Shown here: piece after piece, positions 26,039-34,994 of the stretch | Position numbering within the stretch: position 1 is the stretch's first letter | Layout of the letters: each line of letters starts with the position of its first letter | DNA from: CAVVKW01 sp963749035 | GTDB lineage: Bacteria > Verrucomicrobiota > Verrucomicrobiia > Chthoniobacterales > JAATET01 | DNA length: 64,000 nucleotides | Assembly: GCA_963749035.1 (NCBI GenBank) | Contig: CAVVKW010000004.1 | Location: forward strand, 1,612,001-1,676,000 | Direction of reading: 5' to 3' | The notes under the pieces: model-generated | Seen by the model: only the letters and a program-made list of their open reading frames with translations | What the model was told of the DNA's origin: nothing | Databases searched by the model: none | Position numbers and translations under genes: made by a program

Positions 26039-27775
26039 ATGAAACTGAAAACCCTCGCGACGTTGGTCGCCATCACCGCAATTGGGAGCCCCTTCGGTGC
26101 GCACGCCCAGGACAGCACCTACTCCCCCAACCTCCCCAAAGTGTCTCCGATGGATGGAGCCATCGTCATTGATCTGGCCCAACCAGAAGGCGGCCAAGTC
26201 ACGGACAAAGACATGCGCGCGACGCTGCTGTCGTTCCAGGGACTCATCAACCGCACCGAATCCAAGAAGATCTACTTCAAGAGCATGCCGGTCCGAGTCT
26301 TCCAGACCGGAGACGAGCGCGATCACATGAGTGTGGAGGCCGGCCCCGGCGACCCGACTCAGCTTTGGATCGATGCGGGCCTGATCCCCGGAAAGTTGGA
26401 GACCCCGGAGTTGGACAACTCGAGTTCACAACCCGTCTTCGACTACCTGTGGGCGAATTACTCACACCTCATCAAAGGTAAGATTCTCTGCAGCGACTTT
26501 ACGAAGGAGCCGGAAAAAATGGGCGGTCGCGCAGCGGCTCTGACGGCGGCAACGTTCGAAGACGCGTTGATGGTCCCGATTTCAGTCGACAGCTACCTCA
26601 CCGAGAAGGGCATCGACCTCGAAGTTCTCGGTGACACTCGCGAAATGGAGACCGTCGAAGCCTTCAACTGGTCGATCGAGAAATACGCGGATCATCCGAA
26701 GCGGAACAAACAAGTCGTTGCGTTCGTCGGCGACATCAATCCGCCAGTGATGTGGGACTACTGGGTCGCTACCCACACCTTCTCCTTCTGGTTGAAAAAA
26801 TCCGGCCCGACTCAGCAAGACGCGGTCGACCCGGAGTTCGCGAAGCTTCTCAACGCCGACTACTATCCGCAGGGCGTTCCAGTCATCGGACCCGTCGAAG
26901 GCGGAAAGATTATTCAGCGCATCCAGAAGCTCGGCTACACTTCGGTGTGCGGGCTCCTGCCGAATGCTTCCGTCACGGCGTCGATCCCGACGGATCCATC
27001 GAAGTTCGGAACCGCTCCCGAGCCGAAGGCCCTCGAGCTTGATCCAAATGGGGTTTATCTCAGCTTCAATGGACCCGACGGCGACGCTCTGGATTTCCTC
27101 GCCTACATTGGCTTTAAGGGAATGTATCAGGACGAGAAAGTTGGCGAGGCTCCAGTCGGCTGGCGCGTGAACCCTTACTTCATCGACCTGTTCCCGACCC
27201 TCTACGGCTTCTTCTCCACCCGCGATCCCGAGACGATCGACATCGTGGGTTCCATGAACGACGGCGGCAGCTCCTACACGGCGGCCGGTCAGAAGGGCTG
27301 GACCGAGCAATATCGCAACTACCTCGACAACTCGAATGGAAGCATGCGGCTGATGAACTTCCTTGGCGGAATGTATAGCGCCACGAAACCTGAGATCCTC
27401 GCGCTCGAATTCGACTTTGTCATCACCGGCTACCAGGGCGAGACGGACAAGTTCGAACCGGAGTTCAAGATCACCGACGAGACTTTGTTCTCCAACCAAG
27501 TCGGCCTGCGCGGTCACGCGAAGGTCTCCAAACCAGGCGGTCCCGAGTCGGAAGATACGCTCAAGTATATCCGCAGTGCGATCGAACAGGAGTCCGTCGA
27601 CGGCGAGCCATTCTTCATCATGGGACGCCTGCCAAGTGAGTGCGGCGCCCACGCGTTCTCGATTCTCTCCTGGATCGGCGAAGAGCTCGAGAAGGACATG
27701 CCGAAAGGCCGGAAGCTCTATTTCATCCCTCCTCGCGATCTGGCGGCGACCTACAAGTCTTGGAAAAAAGAATAG
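26039..27775 (+). CDS. Exported protein resembling GxGYxYP putative glycoside hydrolases
   Basis: 578 residues. Signal peptide ends in GAHAQD (about residue 25). RATLLSFQGLINRTESKKIY near residues 60-80 recalls the N-terminal domain of GxGYxYP proteins, which usually reads 'xxLQGLxNR'. The later half has YGFFSTRDP, VGSMNDGGSSYTAAG and DFVITGYQGE, and MGRLPSECGAHAFS, but not the signature GxGYxYP itself, so the match is partial and any catalytic function is unproven. Ten bases separate it from the next sulfatase gene, suggesting one operon through the sulfatase and GH2 genes. It could be a carbohydrate-active protein of unknown specificity. Confidence 0.55.
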   Translation: MKLKTLATLVAITAIGSPFGAHAQDSTYSPNLPKVSPMDGAIVIDLAQPEGGQVTDKDMRATLLSFQGLINRTESKKIYFKSMPVRVFQTGDERDHMSVEAGPGDPTQLWIDAGLIPGKLETPELDNSSSQPVFDYLWANYSHLIKGKILCSDFTKEPEKMGGRAAALTAATFEDALMVPISVDSYLTEKGIDLEVLGDTREMETVEAFNWSIEKYADHPKRNKQVVAFVGDINPPVMWDYWVATHTFSFWLKKSGPTQQDAVDPEFAKLLNADYYPQGVPVIGPVEGGKIIQRIQKLGYTSVCGLLPNASVTASIPTDPSKFGTAPEPKALELDPNGVYLSFNGPDGDALDFLAYIGFKGMYQDEKVGEAPVGWRVNPYFIDLFPTLYGFFSTRDPETIDIVGSMNDGGSSYTAAGQKGWTEQYRNYLDNSNGSMRLMNFLGGMYSATKPEILALEFDFVITGYQGETDKFEPEFKITDETLFSNQVGLRGHAKVSKPGGPESEDTLKYIRSAIEQESVDGEPFFIMGRLPSECGAHAFSILSWIGEELEKDMPKGRKLYFIPPRDLAATYKSWKKE

Positions 27776-27785
27776 AGCAGAACGG

Positions 27786-29252
27786 ATGACTCCGCTCCGG
27801 ACTCTCTCACTCGCGGCGGGTTTCGCGCTGGCTACGGGGGCTCTCGACGCCCGTGGCCAGCCACCCCCCCCTCCGGGACAAGGCTTGGACAAGCCGAACG
27901 TCGTCCTGATCATCATTGATGAGCTGGGCTACCCGTTCGTCGGCGCAAACGGTGGTCTCACCGCCAAAGGCGTCCCCTTTTCGACACCTCACATTGATCG
28001 GCTGGCGGCGACCGGGATCCGCTGGACCCACGCTCACGCGCGGGCCATGTGCGGCCCGACGCGTCAGACGCTGATGACCGGTAAGCACGGGTTTCGTTAC
28101 GGAAATCCCGGACCCGACGAGACGTTCCTACCGGAGCTGATGCAGGCAGCCGGATACCGAACAGCCATTTCTGGGAAGTGGATGCTCGGCCCTTTCTACA
28201 ACCCAACGACCCGGGGATTCGACGAAGCCGCGATCTACTGTGGCGGTTACCAATTCCATGATCCTCAGGTCATGACCTTCAACTCCCAGGGTTACCTCAA
28301 AGAGCTAAATCAACCACCGAGCGTTGAAAAAATCAAAGGCGGGGACATGAATTGCGACACGGTCGACGACGTGTTTGCCGAAGGGAAGGCGACCGTGCTC
28401 ACCGGCGAATTCGGCCCCGACGTCTTCAACCGTTTCGCCTGCGATTTTATCGAGCGCAGCAAAGACGCTCCGTTTTTTCTCTACTACGCGACGAAGCTGG
28501 CTCACTACCAACATCCGAAGATTCCCGGCCGAGATGCCGCTCCGTCCTACGCGGGTTCCGTGACTTACGTGGACGAACTTGTCGGTCGGATCGTGGCCAG
28601 CCTGGAGAAAGCCGGTGTCCGGGACAATACGCTCATCCTTTTCATCGGTGACAATGGCCACGCGAACTCCCCGCCCGACGAACCCAGCTTCGCGAAAGGC
28701 CATCCGGACATCTCCGGTATGAAGGGCGGGCTCTGGGAGGGAGCGACTCGCGTCCCGCTCATCGTAAATTGGCCAGCGGGTGGCGCTCGGGGCGAGGTCC
28801 GCGACGAGCTGATGGGGATCACCGATCTGCTGCCAACGTGCGTCGAGGTCGCTCAGGGCACGTTGCCGAAGAACGAGGTTTTTGATGGTTACTCGCTGCT
28901 CCCTCAGATCCGGGGCGAAGAAGGCAAACCCCGGGAGTGGGTTTACATCCACAACGGGTCCCATCCGACGGTGATGAAGAGCGAACTGAGCGGATTTTAC
29001 GATGGCGTTCCCAAAGCCGCTCGGCGCTACGCCGTGGGCGAACGTTACAAACTCTACTGGGACGGTCGCTTCTACGAAAAAGACGACGAAGATCGGAATT
29101 CACCGGGCATCCTACTCGGCGAAGGGTCGGAATCCGCCGAAGCGGCCCGCGCCGAACTTCAGGCCGTCCTCAATCATTACGCCGACGAAATGGGCGACCA
29201 CACCGACCCAACCTTGGTTCCAAAGGCGGAAGTCGCCGCGTGGAAGCCATGA
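27786..29252 (+). CDS. Exported Cys-type sulfatase with Asp-Glu metal motif
   Basis: 488 residues from the ATG at 27786; the frame extends upstream to 27363 but that part is shadow of the preceding gene. Signal peptide 1-24, then a Pro/Gln-rich linker. Formylglycine Cys89 in CGPTR. The first metal motif reads IIIDELGY (Asp45-Glu46) where most S1 sulfatases have Asp-Asp; the Ca site may be altered. GKWMLGP replaces GKWHxG, losing the His after Trp that normally helps catalysis. FIGDNGHANSP is intact. Two conserved positions changed together mark an unusual or weakened sulfatase. It lies between the GxGYxYP-like gene and GH2. Confidence 0.85.
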   Translation: MTPLRTLSLAAGFALATGALDARGQPPPPPGQGLDKPNVVLIIIDELGYPFVGANGGLTAKGVPFSTPHIDRLAATGIRWTHAHARAMCGPTRQTLMTGKHGFRYGNPGPDETFLPELMQAAGYRTAISGKWMLGPFYNPTTRGFDEAAIYCGGYQFHDPQVMTFNSQGYLKELNQPPSVEKIKGGDMNCDTVDDVFAEGKATVLTGEFGPDVFNRFACDFIERSKDAPFFLYYATKLAHYQHPKIPGRDAAPSYAGSVTYVDELVGRIVASLEKAGVRDNTLILFIGDNGHANSPPDEPSFAKGHPDISGMKGGLWEGATRVPLIVNWPAGGARGEVRDELMGITDLLPTCVEVAQGTLPKNEVFDGYSLLPQIRGEEGKPREWVYIHNGSHPTVMKSELSGFYDGVPKAARRYAVGERYKLYWDGRFYEKDDEDRNSPGILLGEGSESAEAARAELQAVLNHYADEMGDHTDPTLVPKAEVAAWKP

Positions 29253-29273
29253 TCACGTCAACCTTCTCATAAC

Positions 29274-32200
29274 ATGACTAGACATCTCATTCCCCTCGCC
29301 GCCCTCTTCACCTCTTTTTTTACGACCGGACTCGCAGACCCCGCCAAGGAAGAACTGTGGGACGAAGCAGGCGTGACCTTCTCGATGGACGAGTTCGCGG
29401 CGAAAGGCGGCTCGTCGGAGTTCAACAAGGGTGCGACGTCGCTTCGGCTCACACCCTTGCCCGACAGCACCGCCGACGATCCCCTCGTGCTGGATCTCAC
29501 GGGCACCTGGAAGTTCGTCGCGAATCCACGGGAGGGTTCGCTCGCGGTTACCGACCCTTCCACCTTTGCGGAATGGGAAGACATCGTCGTCCCCGCTGAC
29601 TACGAGATGGAAGGGAAGAAGGCCGCGGTCGGCGGCTACGCTCGAACCATCGATATCCCGACCGATTGGTGCGGAAAACGGGTCAAACTGCGCTTCGACG
29701 AAGTGGGATCGGCCGCCAAGGTCTGGGTCAACGGCGAACCGGTCGGCGAGCACATTGGCCACTTCATCGCGTTCGAATTTGACGTCACCGACCAGATCAA
29801 ATTTGGCGAAAGCAACGTCATCACGGTCGAAGCTTCGAAAGAATCCATCGCGCGAAAGCTCTCCGGTTACTCGCTTCACGTCGCCGGCGGCATCACCCGA
29901 GGAGTCCGAATCTTCGCCGTTCCCGATCTGAACGTGGCTCAGATGCACGTGGCCACGGAATTCGACGATCAATACGAAAACGCCACGCTGCAAATCGAAC
30001 TCGGATTGGCCAATGAAGGAACCAGCCCGACGTCCGGAAGTCGGGTCAGCGTCGAACTTCGCGACGCGGAGGACAACGTCCTACCCACGAAACCCGCTTC
30101 ACTCGAGGTCCCTGCGATCGAAGCTGGAAAATCGCTCAGTCGCACGCTGGAAGTCGGAGTGGAAAATCCCGCGCATTGGACGGCGGAGACTCCGAATCTC
30201 TACACTCTCTCGCTCACGCTCGAAACTGACGGGCGGGATACCGAAACGGTCAGTCGGAGGATCGGGTTCCGCGAGATCGAGATCCGCGGTCAAGAGCTCC
30301 TCGTGAATGGCCAGCCGGTCAAACTTCGCGGCACCAATCGCCACATCGCCCATCCGCTTCGCGCCCGGAGTTCGTCACCGGAACTGGCCCGGCAGGACGC
30401 CGAGATGTTCAAGGCTGCAAATTGCAATTTCATCAGGACCGCGCACTACCCAGCCTCGGAAGAGTTCATCGAAGCGTGCGACGAGCTCGGGCTCTACGTC
30501 GAAGAGGAAGCTCCGTTCTGCTTCTTCAATCCGAAGAACGACGGCAGCCTCAACATGAAGAACGTCGCGGCCTACATCAAATACGCGAACCTCAAGATGG
30601 TGCAGCGCGATCGCAGCCATCCCAGCATCCTCTTCTGGTCCATCGGGAACGAATCCCGCTGGGGGCCGTATTTTGACGAAGCTGCGAAAGCGGTGGAAAA
30701 GATGGACCCGACCCGCGGACGGACGTTCATGTGGTTCGAAGGCGACCCGGAATCCCTCGACATCGCCGCGGGCCACTACCCCGGGCCAAACGGCGTTCAA
30801 TCCGGTGACCCGAAGCGGCCCAAGATCTTCAGCGAATACTGCCACGTCCCCGCCTATGCGCCGTTCGAAATGCACGCCGATCCCGTCGTCGACGATCAGT
30901 GGGGGTTGGTGCTCGAAGGTGTCTGGAATTTACTTTACCCGAACAAAGGCGGCCTGGGCGGCGCGATCTGGTGCGGTGTCGACGATCAATTCCACGTCCC
31001 GTCGGACGGTGAGGTGAAGCAGGTCCGCGGCGTTTCGAATTGGGGAATCATCGACGGCTGGCGACGACCGAAGCCGGAATACTGGCACACCTTCAAAAGC
31101 TACAGCCCGGTCCTGATCGACGAGAAGGAGTCACTCCCGGTTCCCTCCGGTGGTGCCCCCATCACCTTGAAAGTTGAAAACCGTTATGATTTCACGAATC
31201 TCGCTGACCTGAACGCCACTTGGACGTTGGGGTCGGAAAGCGGCACCCTCGATCTCGACATCGCACCGCGATCCTCGGGCGAAGCGGTCATTCCCGTGAC
31301 CACCGCGAAGTCAGGCGACGTGCTGAAAATTGAGTTCAAAAAGTCCGACGGTGCCCTCGTCAACACCTTCGCGCTTCCTATCGGTGACGAGCTACCGACC
31401 GCTACCAGCTCAGCGTCGAACGAACCGTGGGTCACGAAGGAAAGCACCGACGCTTACGTGCTGAGTCGAGGCAACGTCGTCTGTCGCGTCGACCGTTCGA
31501 CGGGGCGACTCAAGATTGACGTCGCCGGGAAGACGGTCATGGAAGACGGTCCCATCATGGCTTACGTTCCCACCTACTCGCAGGCGGGACAAAAGGTGCA
31601 GAAGCGTGCCAACAAGAACGGCGAACCCATGCCTGCGCCAGCCGTTTACGGTGAGAATTGGCAGCTCGAATCACTCACGGACGAAAGTTCCGATGAGCTC
31701 AAAATCTTTCGATGGACCGGGTCCTACGACGAAGGGGACCTCGCAGGGACTTTCACCTTTCGTCCAGATGGCAAGCTGGTCGTCGATTACTCGCTGACCC
31801 TCGGGACGGGAGTTCTTCGCGAATACGATCTCGTGTCCTCGAACCGGGACGGCGCTCCCGGCCAGGAGGCCTTCCTGAAGATGAAAGACGACGCCACCGC
31901 CATTCTCGGCAACGCCAACTCCGGAACGGGCGACTCGGCGGCGCCAATCAGCAATCTTTCCGTGTTGCCGCGTCAACTGGGTCTGCGCTTCGTCCTCCCA
32001 TTGGACCAGGCCAACCTGTCCTGGAAGCGCAAGGGGCAATGGTCCGTCTATCCCGACGACCACATCGGTCGCACCGAGGGCACCACCACCGCTTTTCTCG
32101 CGGAAGACACGGAGGAAACACTCGGCGTCGAACCCGAATGGCCGTGGTCGGCTGCCTCCAGCGAACTCGGCATCCGGGACTTCCGAGCGACGAAAAACAA

Positions 32201-32435
32201 CGTTCACCACGCCTCGCTTACCGACTCTTCCGGGCAGGGTTTGAAGCTCGACTCCGACACCACCCAGCACTCGCGGGCCTGGGTGGAAGGAGACCGGATC
32301 CAATGGCTCATCGCCAGCCTCGATAACGGACCCTCCGAGGGGTTCATCAATAACTTCTTCGCCGGACGACGCACGGCCGTTCCGCTCGGCGGGTCTTTCG
32401 AAGACACCATCGAGTTTTCCTTCGAGGGAAATTGA
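29274..32435 (+). CDS. Exported GH2 beta-galactosidase-like enzyme
   Basis: 1053 residues. Signal peptide residues 1-21. N-terminal sugar-binding domain (DLTGTWKF to about 215), Ig-like domain (about 220-330), TIM barrel (about 335-620) with acid/base Glu460 in WSIGNESRW and probable nucleophile Glu521 in IFSEYCH, then C-terminal beta domains. GTNRHIAHP is the usual substrate loop. It would hydrolyse a beta-linked sugar (galactose likely, others possible) outside the cytoplasm. It begins 22 bases after the sulfatase stop and is followed 31 bases later by an aldo/keto reductase with a Tat signal; GH50-like enzyme comes next. This clustering suggests agar- or carrageenan-like galactans, as inference. 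Confidence 0.9.
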   Translation: MTRHLIPLAALFTSFFTTGLADPAKEELWDEAGVTFSMDEFAAKGGSSEFNKGATSLRLTPLPDSTADDPLVLDLTGTWKFVANPREGSLAVTDPSTFAEWEDIVVPADYEMEGKKAAVGGYARTIDIPTDWCGKRVKLRFDEVGSAAKVWVNGEPVGEHIGHFIAFEFDVTDQIKFGESNVITVEASKESIARKLSGYSLHVAGGITRGVRIFAVPDLNVAQMHVATEFDDQYENATLQIELGLANEGTSPTSGSRVSVELRDAEDNVLPTKPASLEVPAIEAGKSLSRTLEVGVENPAHWTAETPNLYTLSLTLETDGRDTETVSRRIGFREIEIRGQELLVNGQPVKLRGTNRHIAHPLRARSSSPELARQDAEMFKAANCNFIRTAHYPASEEFIEACDELGLYVEEEAPFCFFNPKNDGSLNMKNVAAYIKYANLKMVQRDRSHPSILFWSIGNESRWGPYFDEAAKAVEKMDPTRGRTFMWFEGDPESLDIAAGHYPGPNGVQSGDPKRPKIFSEYCHVPAYAPFEMHADPVVDDQWGLVLEGVWNLLYPNKGGLGGAIWCGVDDQFHVPSDGEVKQVRGVSNWGIIDGWRRPKPEYWHTFKSYSPVLIDEKESLPVPSGGAPITLKVENRYDFTNLADLNATWTLGSESGTLDLDIAPRSSGEAVIPVTTAKSGDVLKIEFKKSDGALVNTFALPIGDELPTATSSASNEPWVTKESTDAYVLSRGNVVCRVDRSTGRLKIDVAGKTVMEDGPIMAYVPTYSQAGQKVQKRANKNGEPMPAPAVYGENWQLESLTDESSDELKIFRWTGSYDEGDLAGTFTFRPDGKLVVDYSLTLGTGVLREYDLVSSNRDGAPGQEAFLKMKDDATAILGNANSGTGDSAAPISNLSVLPRQLGLRFVLPLDQANLSWKRKGQWSVYPDDHIGRTEGTTTAFLAEDTEETLGVEPEWPWSAASSELGIRDFRATKNNVHHASLTDSSGQGLKLDSDTTQHSRAWVEGDRIQWLIASLDNGPSEGFINNFFAGRRTAVPLGGSFEDTIEFSFEGN

Positions 32436-32466
32436 CTTCCCTTCGCACAGCTCACGCATTCCAACT

Positions 32467-33423
32467 ATGAATAGACGCGATTTCATCAAGGCAGGCTCTT
32501 GGAGCGCCGCAGCGCTCACTCTCGGTCGACTCCAGCTTTTTGCGCAATCTGGCGCTACCGGAGCGGTTCCGAAGCGACCCTTTGGCAAGACCGGCATCGA
32601 GCTTTCCGTCGTCGGCTTCGGCGGCATCATCGTTCGAGACGCCCTCCAGTCGGTAGCCAACCGCAGCGTCGCTCAGGCCGTCGAGCGGGGCGTAAATTAC
32701 TTCGACGTCGCTCCAAACTACGGGGATGCGGAAATCAAGCTGGGCCCAGCCCTCGAGCCTTACCGAAAAAACTGCTTTCTCGCGTGTAAGACGCAAAAAC
32801 GTGACTACGCGTCAGCCAAAGAAGAATTTCATCGGTCGCTTGAGCGCCTTCGGACGGACTACTTCGACCTTTATCAGCTGCATGCGATCACCGACGTCGA
32901 GAAGGACGTCGAAGCGGCGTTCGCGGACGACGGGGCAATGAAACTCCTCCGGGAAGCCAAAAAAGACGGACGAATTCATCACCTCGGCTTTTCCGCCCAT
33001 TCGCAGGAGGCCGCCTTCCGAGCGATGGAACTTCATGATTTCGATTCCATCCTGTTCCCGGTCAACTTCGCAGCTTACCTGAAGGGCGACTTCGGCGAAC
33101 CCGTCGTGAAGGCAGCCGCCGAGAAAGGGATGGCCGTTCTGGCGCTGAAGGTGTTGGCCCGCCAGCACGCACCCAAAGAAGACCCAATTCGCCAGCAATA
33201 TCCCAAGTGTTGGTATCAGCCCGTGGTTGATCCAGAGGAAGCGAGGCTCGCGATGTCCTTCACTTTGAATCAGCCGGTGACTTCGGTTCTCCCACCGGGC
33301 GAGCAGCGACTTTTCGACCTTGCGCTCGATTCGGTCCCCGAAACGAAGAAAGTTTCGGCGGCCGAGTTTGCCAAAATTCGCGAGATTTGTGCCCAGCTCG
33401 ATAAACCCATTTTTGCGCGGTAA
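32467..33423 (+). CDS. Tat-exported aldo/keto reductase
   Basis: 318 residues. The N-terminus MNRRDFIKAGSWSAAALTLG is a Tat signal (RRDFIK twin-arginine motif, then a mild hydrophobic core) ending near AQSG. The AKR catalytic tetrad is present: Asp80 and Tyr85 in YFDVAPNYGDAE, Lys108 in CKTQ, His139 in YQLHA. An NAD(P)-binding C-terminal portion is slightly short. It would leave the cytoplasm folded with its cofactor. Cys and Lys-rich surface motifs are unremarkable. Oxidation or reduction of a sugar in the periplasm is a plausible role given neighbours; the substrate is unknown. Confidence 0.87.
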   Translation: MNRRDFIKAGSWSAAALTLGRLQLFAQSGATGAVPKRPFGKTGIELSVVGFGGIIVRDALQSVANRSVAQAVERGVNYFDVAPNYGDAEIKLGPALEPYRKNCFLACKTQKRDYASAKEEFHRSLERLRTDYFDLYQLHAITDVEKDVEAAFADDGAMKLLREAKKDGRIHHLGFSAHSQEAAFRAMELHDFDSILFPVNFAAYLKGDFGEPVVKAAAEKGMAVLALKVLARQHAPKEDPIRQQYPKCWYQPVVDPEEARLAMSFTLNQPVTSVLPPGEQRLFDLALDSVPETKKVSAAEFAKIREICAQLDKPIFAR

Positions 33424-33459
33424 TCACCCAAAGTTCACCCCAAATTCCACGAGATCCCT

Positions 33460-34935
33460 ATGAGAATCCATTCCTCCCTGTCCGCCTTCACCCTGACCGC
33501 GCTGTGCGGGGCTTTCCTCCAGCAAGCACCCGCAAAAGGTCGCGTCACCGTTGGCAGCGAAACCGTCGAATATTTCGACTACGGCGATCGCTGGCTGGAC
33601 GGCAAAGTCTATTTGTTGAAGGACGTCGATGGCTTCACACCCGCCCCGGAAGCCGAAACTGGGAAATTCGGCGGTGACCCCTCCAAGCAGGCCAAGGCAA
33701 CCGGATTCTTCCGCGTGGAGAAAATCAACGACCGCTGGTGGATGATCGATCCAGAGGGCTACGCTTTCGTCGCGACCGGAATCAACGAAATTGGAATCGG
33801 CACCAGTCCCGCCACCCAGGAGGAAGTCGATGCGAACATTGCCCTCTTGAAGGCGAACGGCTTCAACGTCACGCACCTCAGCATCGAGAAACGAAACCGC
33901 GGTGTCGGCGAAAACAAGTTCGAGATCCCGTGGTGTAGCGAGATCATGCTGACCTTCTTTTTCCTCCAGGATAACTTCAACGGCGACGCTCGTGTCTGGA
34001 ACGCACCTCCCTTCTGGGACGACGCGATGATCGATTACATCGACAAGCGCGCGGAGAAGAATCTAGCGATTCACAAGGACGACCCTTACCTCATCGGATA
34101 CTTCACGGACAACGAGATGAAGTGGCGTCCCGACGCATTGGACCGCTACTACGACCTGTTCGTCAACGACGAACCCTACGAGGTCACTGGCAAGGGCGGC
34201 GGACAGGCTGGTCAGACCTACACCGTCGATCCTGCCAAGATGAAGAGCTACAAAATCGTTGGAGAATGGGTTGAGAAGAACGGATTCAAACCCGGAGCAG
34301 ACGGAAAGTTCTCCGAGGAAGCTCAGATGAAGTTCACGGAATTCATGGCGGAGCAATACGCAAAAATCGTTTCCGAAGCGGTCCGGAAGGTCGATCCGAA
34401 CCACCTCGTCATGGGCGGGCGGAACATCCGGTCCGACGGCAAACTCCCCGGCATGTTCAAGGGCTTCGGAAAGTATTTCGACGTGATCTCGATGAACTAC
34501 TACGCCGCCTGGCCCGCCGACCCCGTCGTCTTGGACACGTGGGCAAAATGGAGCGGGCGCCCAATCATGATCACGGAATTTTCCGCGCAATCCTGGGAAA
34601 CCATCGCTCGGAAAGCGCGTGATGCTTGGATCGTGAAAACCCAGGAAGACCGGGGTAAATACTACCAGAACCTGATGCTTTCGGCGCTACAGAACAAAAA
34701 CTGCGTTGGCACGCTTTGGTTCTGCTACCGCGACTTCGGCGACGACGCGAACTACGGCATCGTCAACAAAGACGACGAACCATACGAAGAGTTCCTGAAG
34801 TATGCCCGCGAGATTAACCTCAATCGCTACAACCTCATCGATACCCTTCAGAAAAACCCCCTCGATTTCTCCGAGGTTTACGACCCTCTGAGAAACGTGA
34901 ATTGGTCGAAGCCTTTCGAAGAGTTCGAACTTTAA
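33460..34935 (+). CDS. Exported GH50-like agarase-type hydrolase
   Basis: 491 residues. Signal peptide residues 1-25 (ends PAKG). FFRVEKINDRWWMIDPEGYA (around 82-102) is a common opening of agarase-type clan GH-A barrels. Acid/base candidate Glu219 in GYFTDNEMKW and nucleophile candidate Glu373 in MITEFSA are placed as in GH50 beta-agarases. Overall length is shorter than typical GH50 (about 700-800), lacking the N-terminal CBM-like domain, so a related unclassified family is possible. The last gene before a bidirectional terminator hairpin. Likely target: a galactan or similar marine polysaccharide, by inference. Confidence 0.72.
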   Translation: MRIHSSLSAFTLTALCGAFLQQAPAKGRVTVGSETVEYFDYGDRWLDGKVYLLKDVDGFTPAPEAETGKFGGDPSKQAKATGFFRVEKINDRWWMIDPEGYAFVATGINEIGIGTSPATQEEVDANIALLKANGFNVTHLSIEKRNRGVGENKFEIPWCSEIMLTFFFLQDNFNGDARVWNAPPFWDDAMIDYIDKRAEKNLAIHKDDPYLIGYFTDNEMKWRPDALDRYYDLFVNDEPYEVTGKGGGQAGQTYTVDPAKMKSYKIVGEWVEKNGFKPGADGKFSEEAQMKFTEFMAEQYAKIVSEAVRKVDPNHLVMGGRNIRSDGKLPGMFKGFGKYFDVISMNYYAAWPADPVVLDTWAKWSGRPIMITEFSAQSWETIARKARDAWIVKTQEDRGKYYQNLMLSALQNKNCVGTLWFCYRDFGDDANYGIVNKDDEPYEEFLKYAREINLNRYNLIDTLQKNPLDFSEVYDPLRNVNWSKPFEEFEL

Positions 34936-34947
34936 GCGATCGACGTC

Positions 34948-34977
34948 CGGCTGCCCCACCCCGCTCCGGGGCAGCCG
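34948..34977. terminator. Bidirectional hairpin terminator between convergent genes
   Basis: CGGCTGCCCC and GGGGCAGCCG form a perfect 10-bp GC-rich stem with a 10-base loop, 13 bases after the stop at 34935 and 18 bases before the opposing stop at 34995. There is no long T-tract on either side, but the position between convergent genes makes a terminator the best reading. Confidence 0.7.
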
Positions 34978-34994
34978 AGTGGTGACAATCGCCC

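Noticed and set aside
26582..27916. A 444-residue minus-strand frame
   Set aside because: It is antisense to the GxGYxYP-like gene and the sulfatase start; composition is that of a mirror frame.
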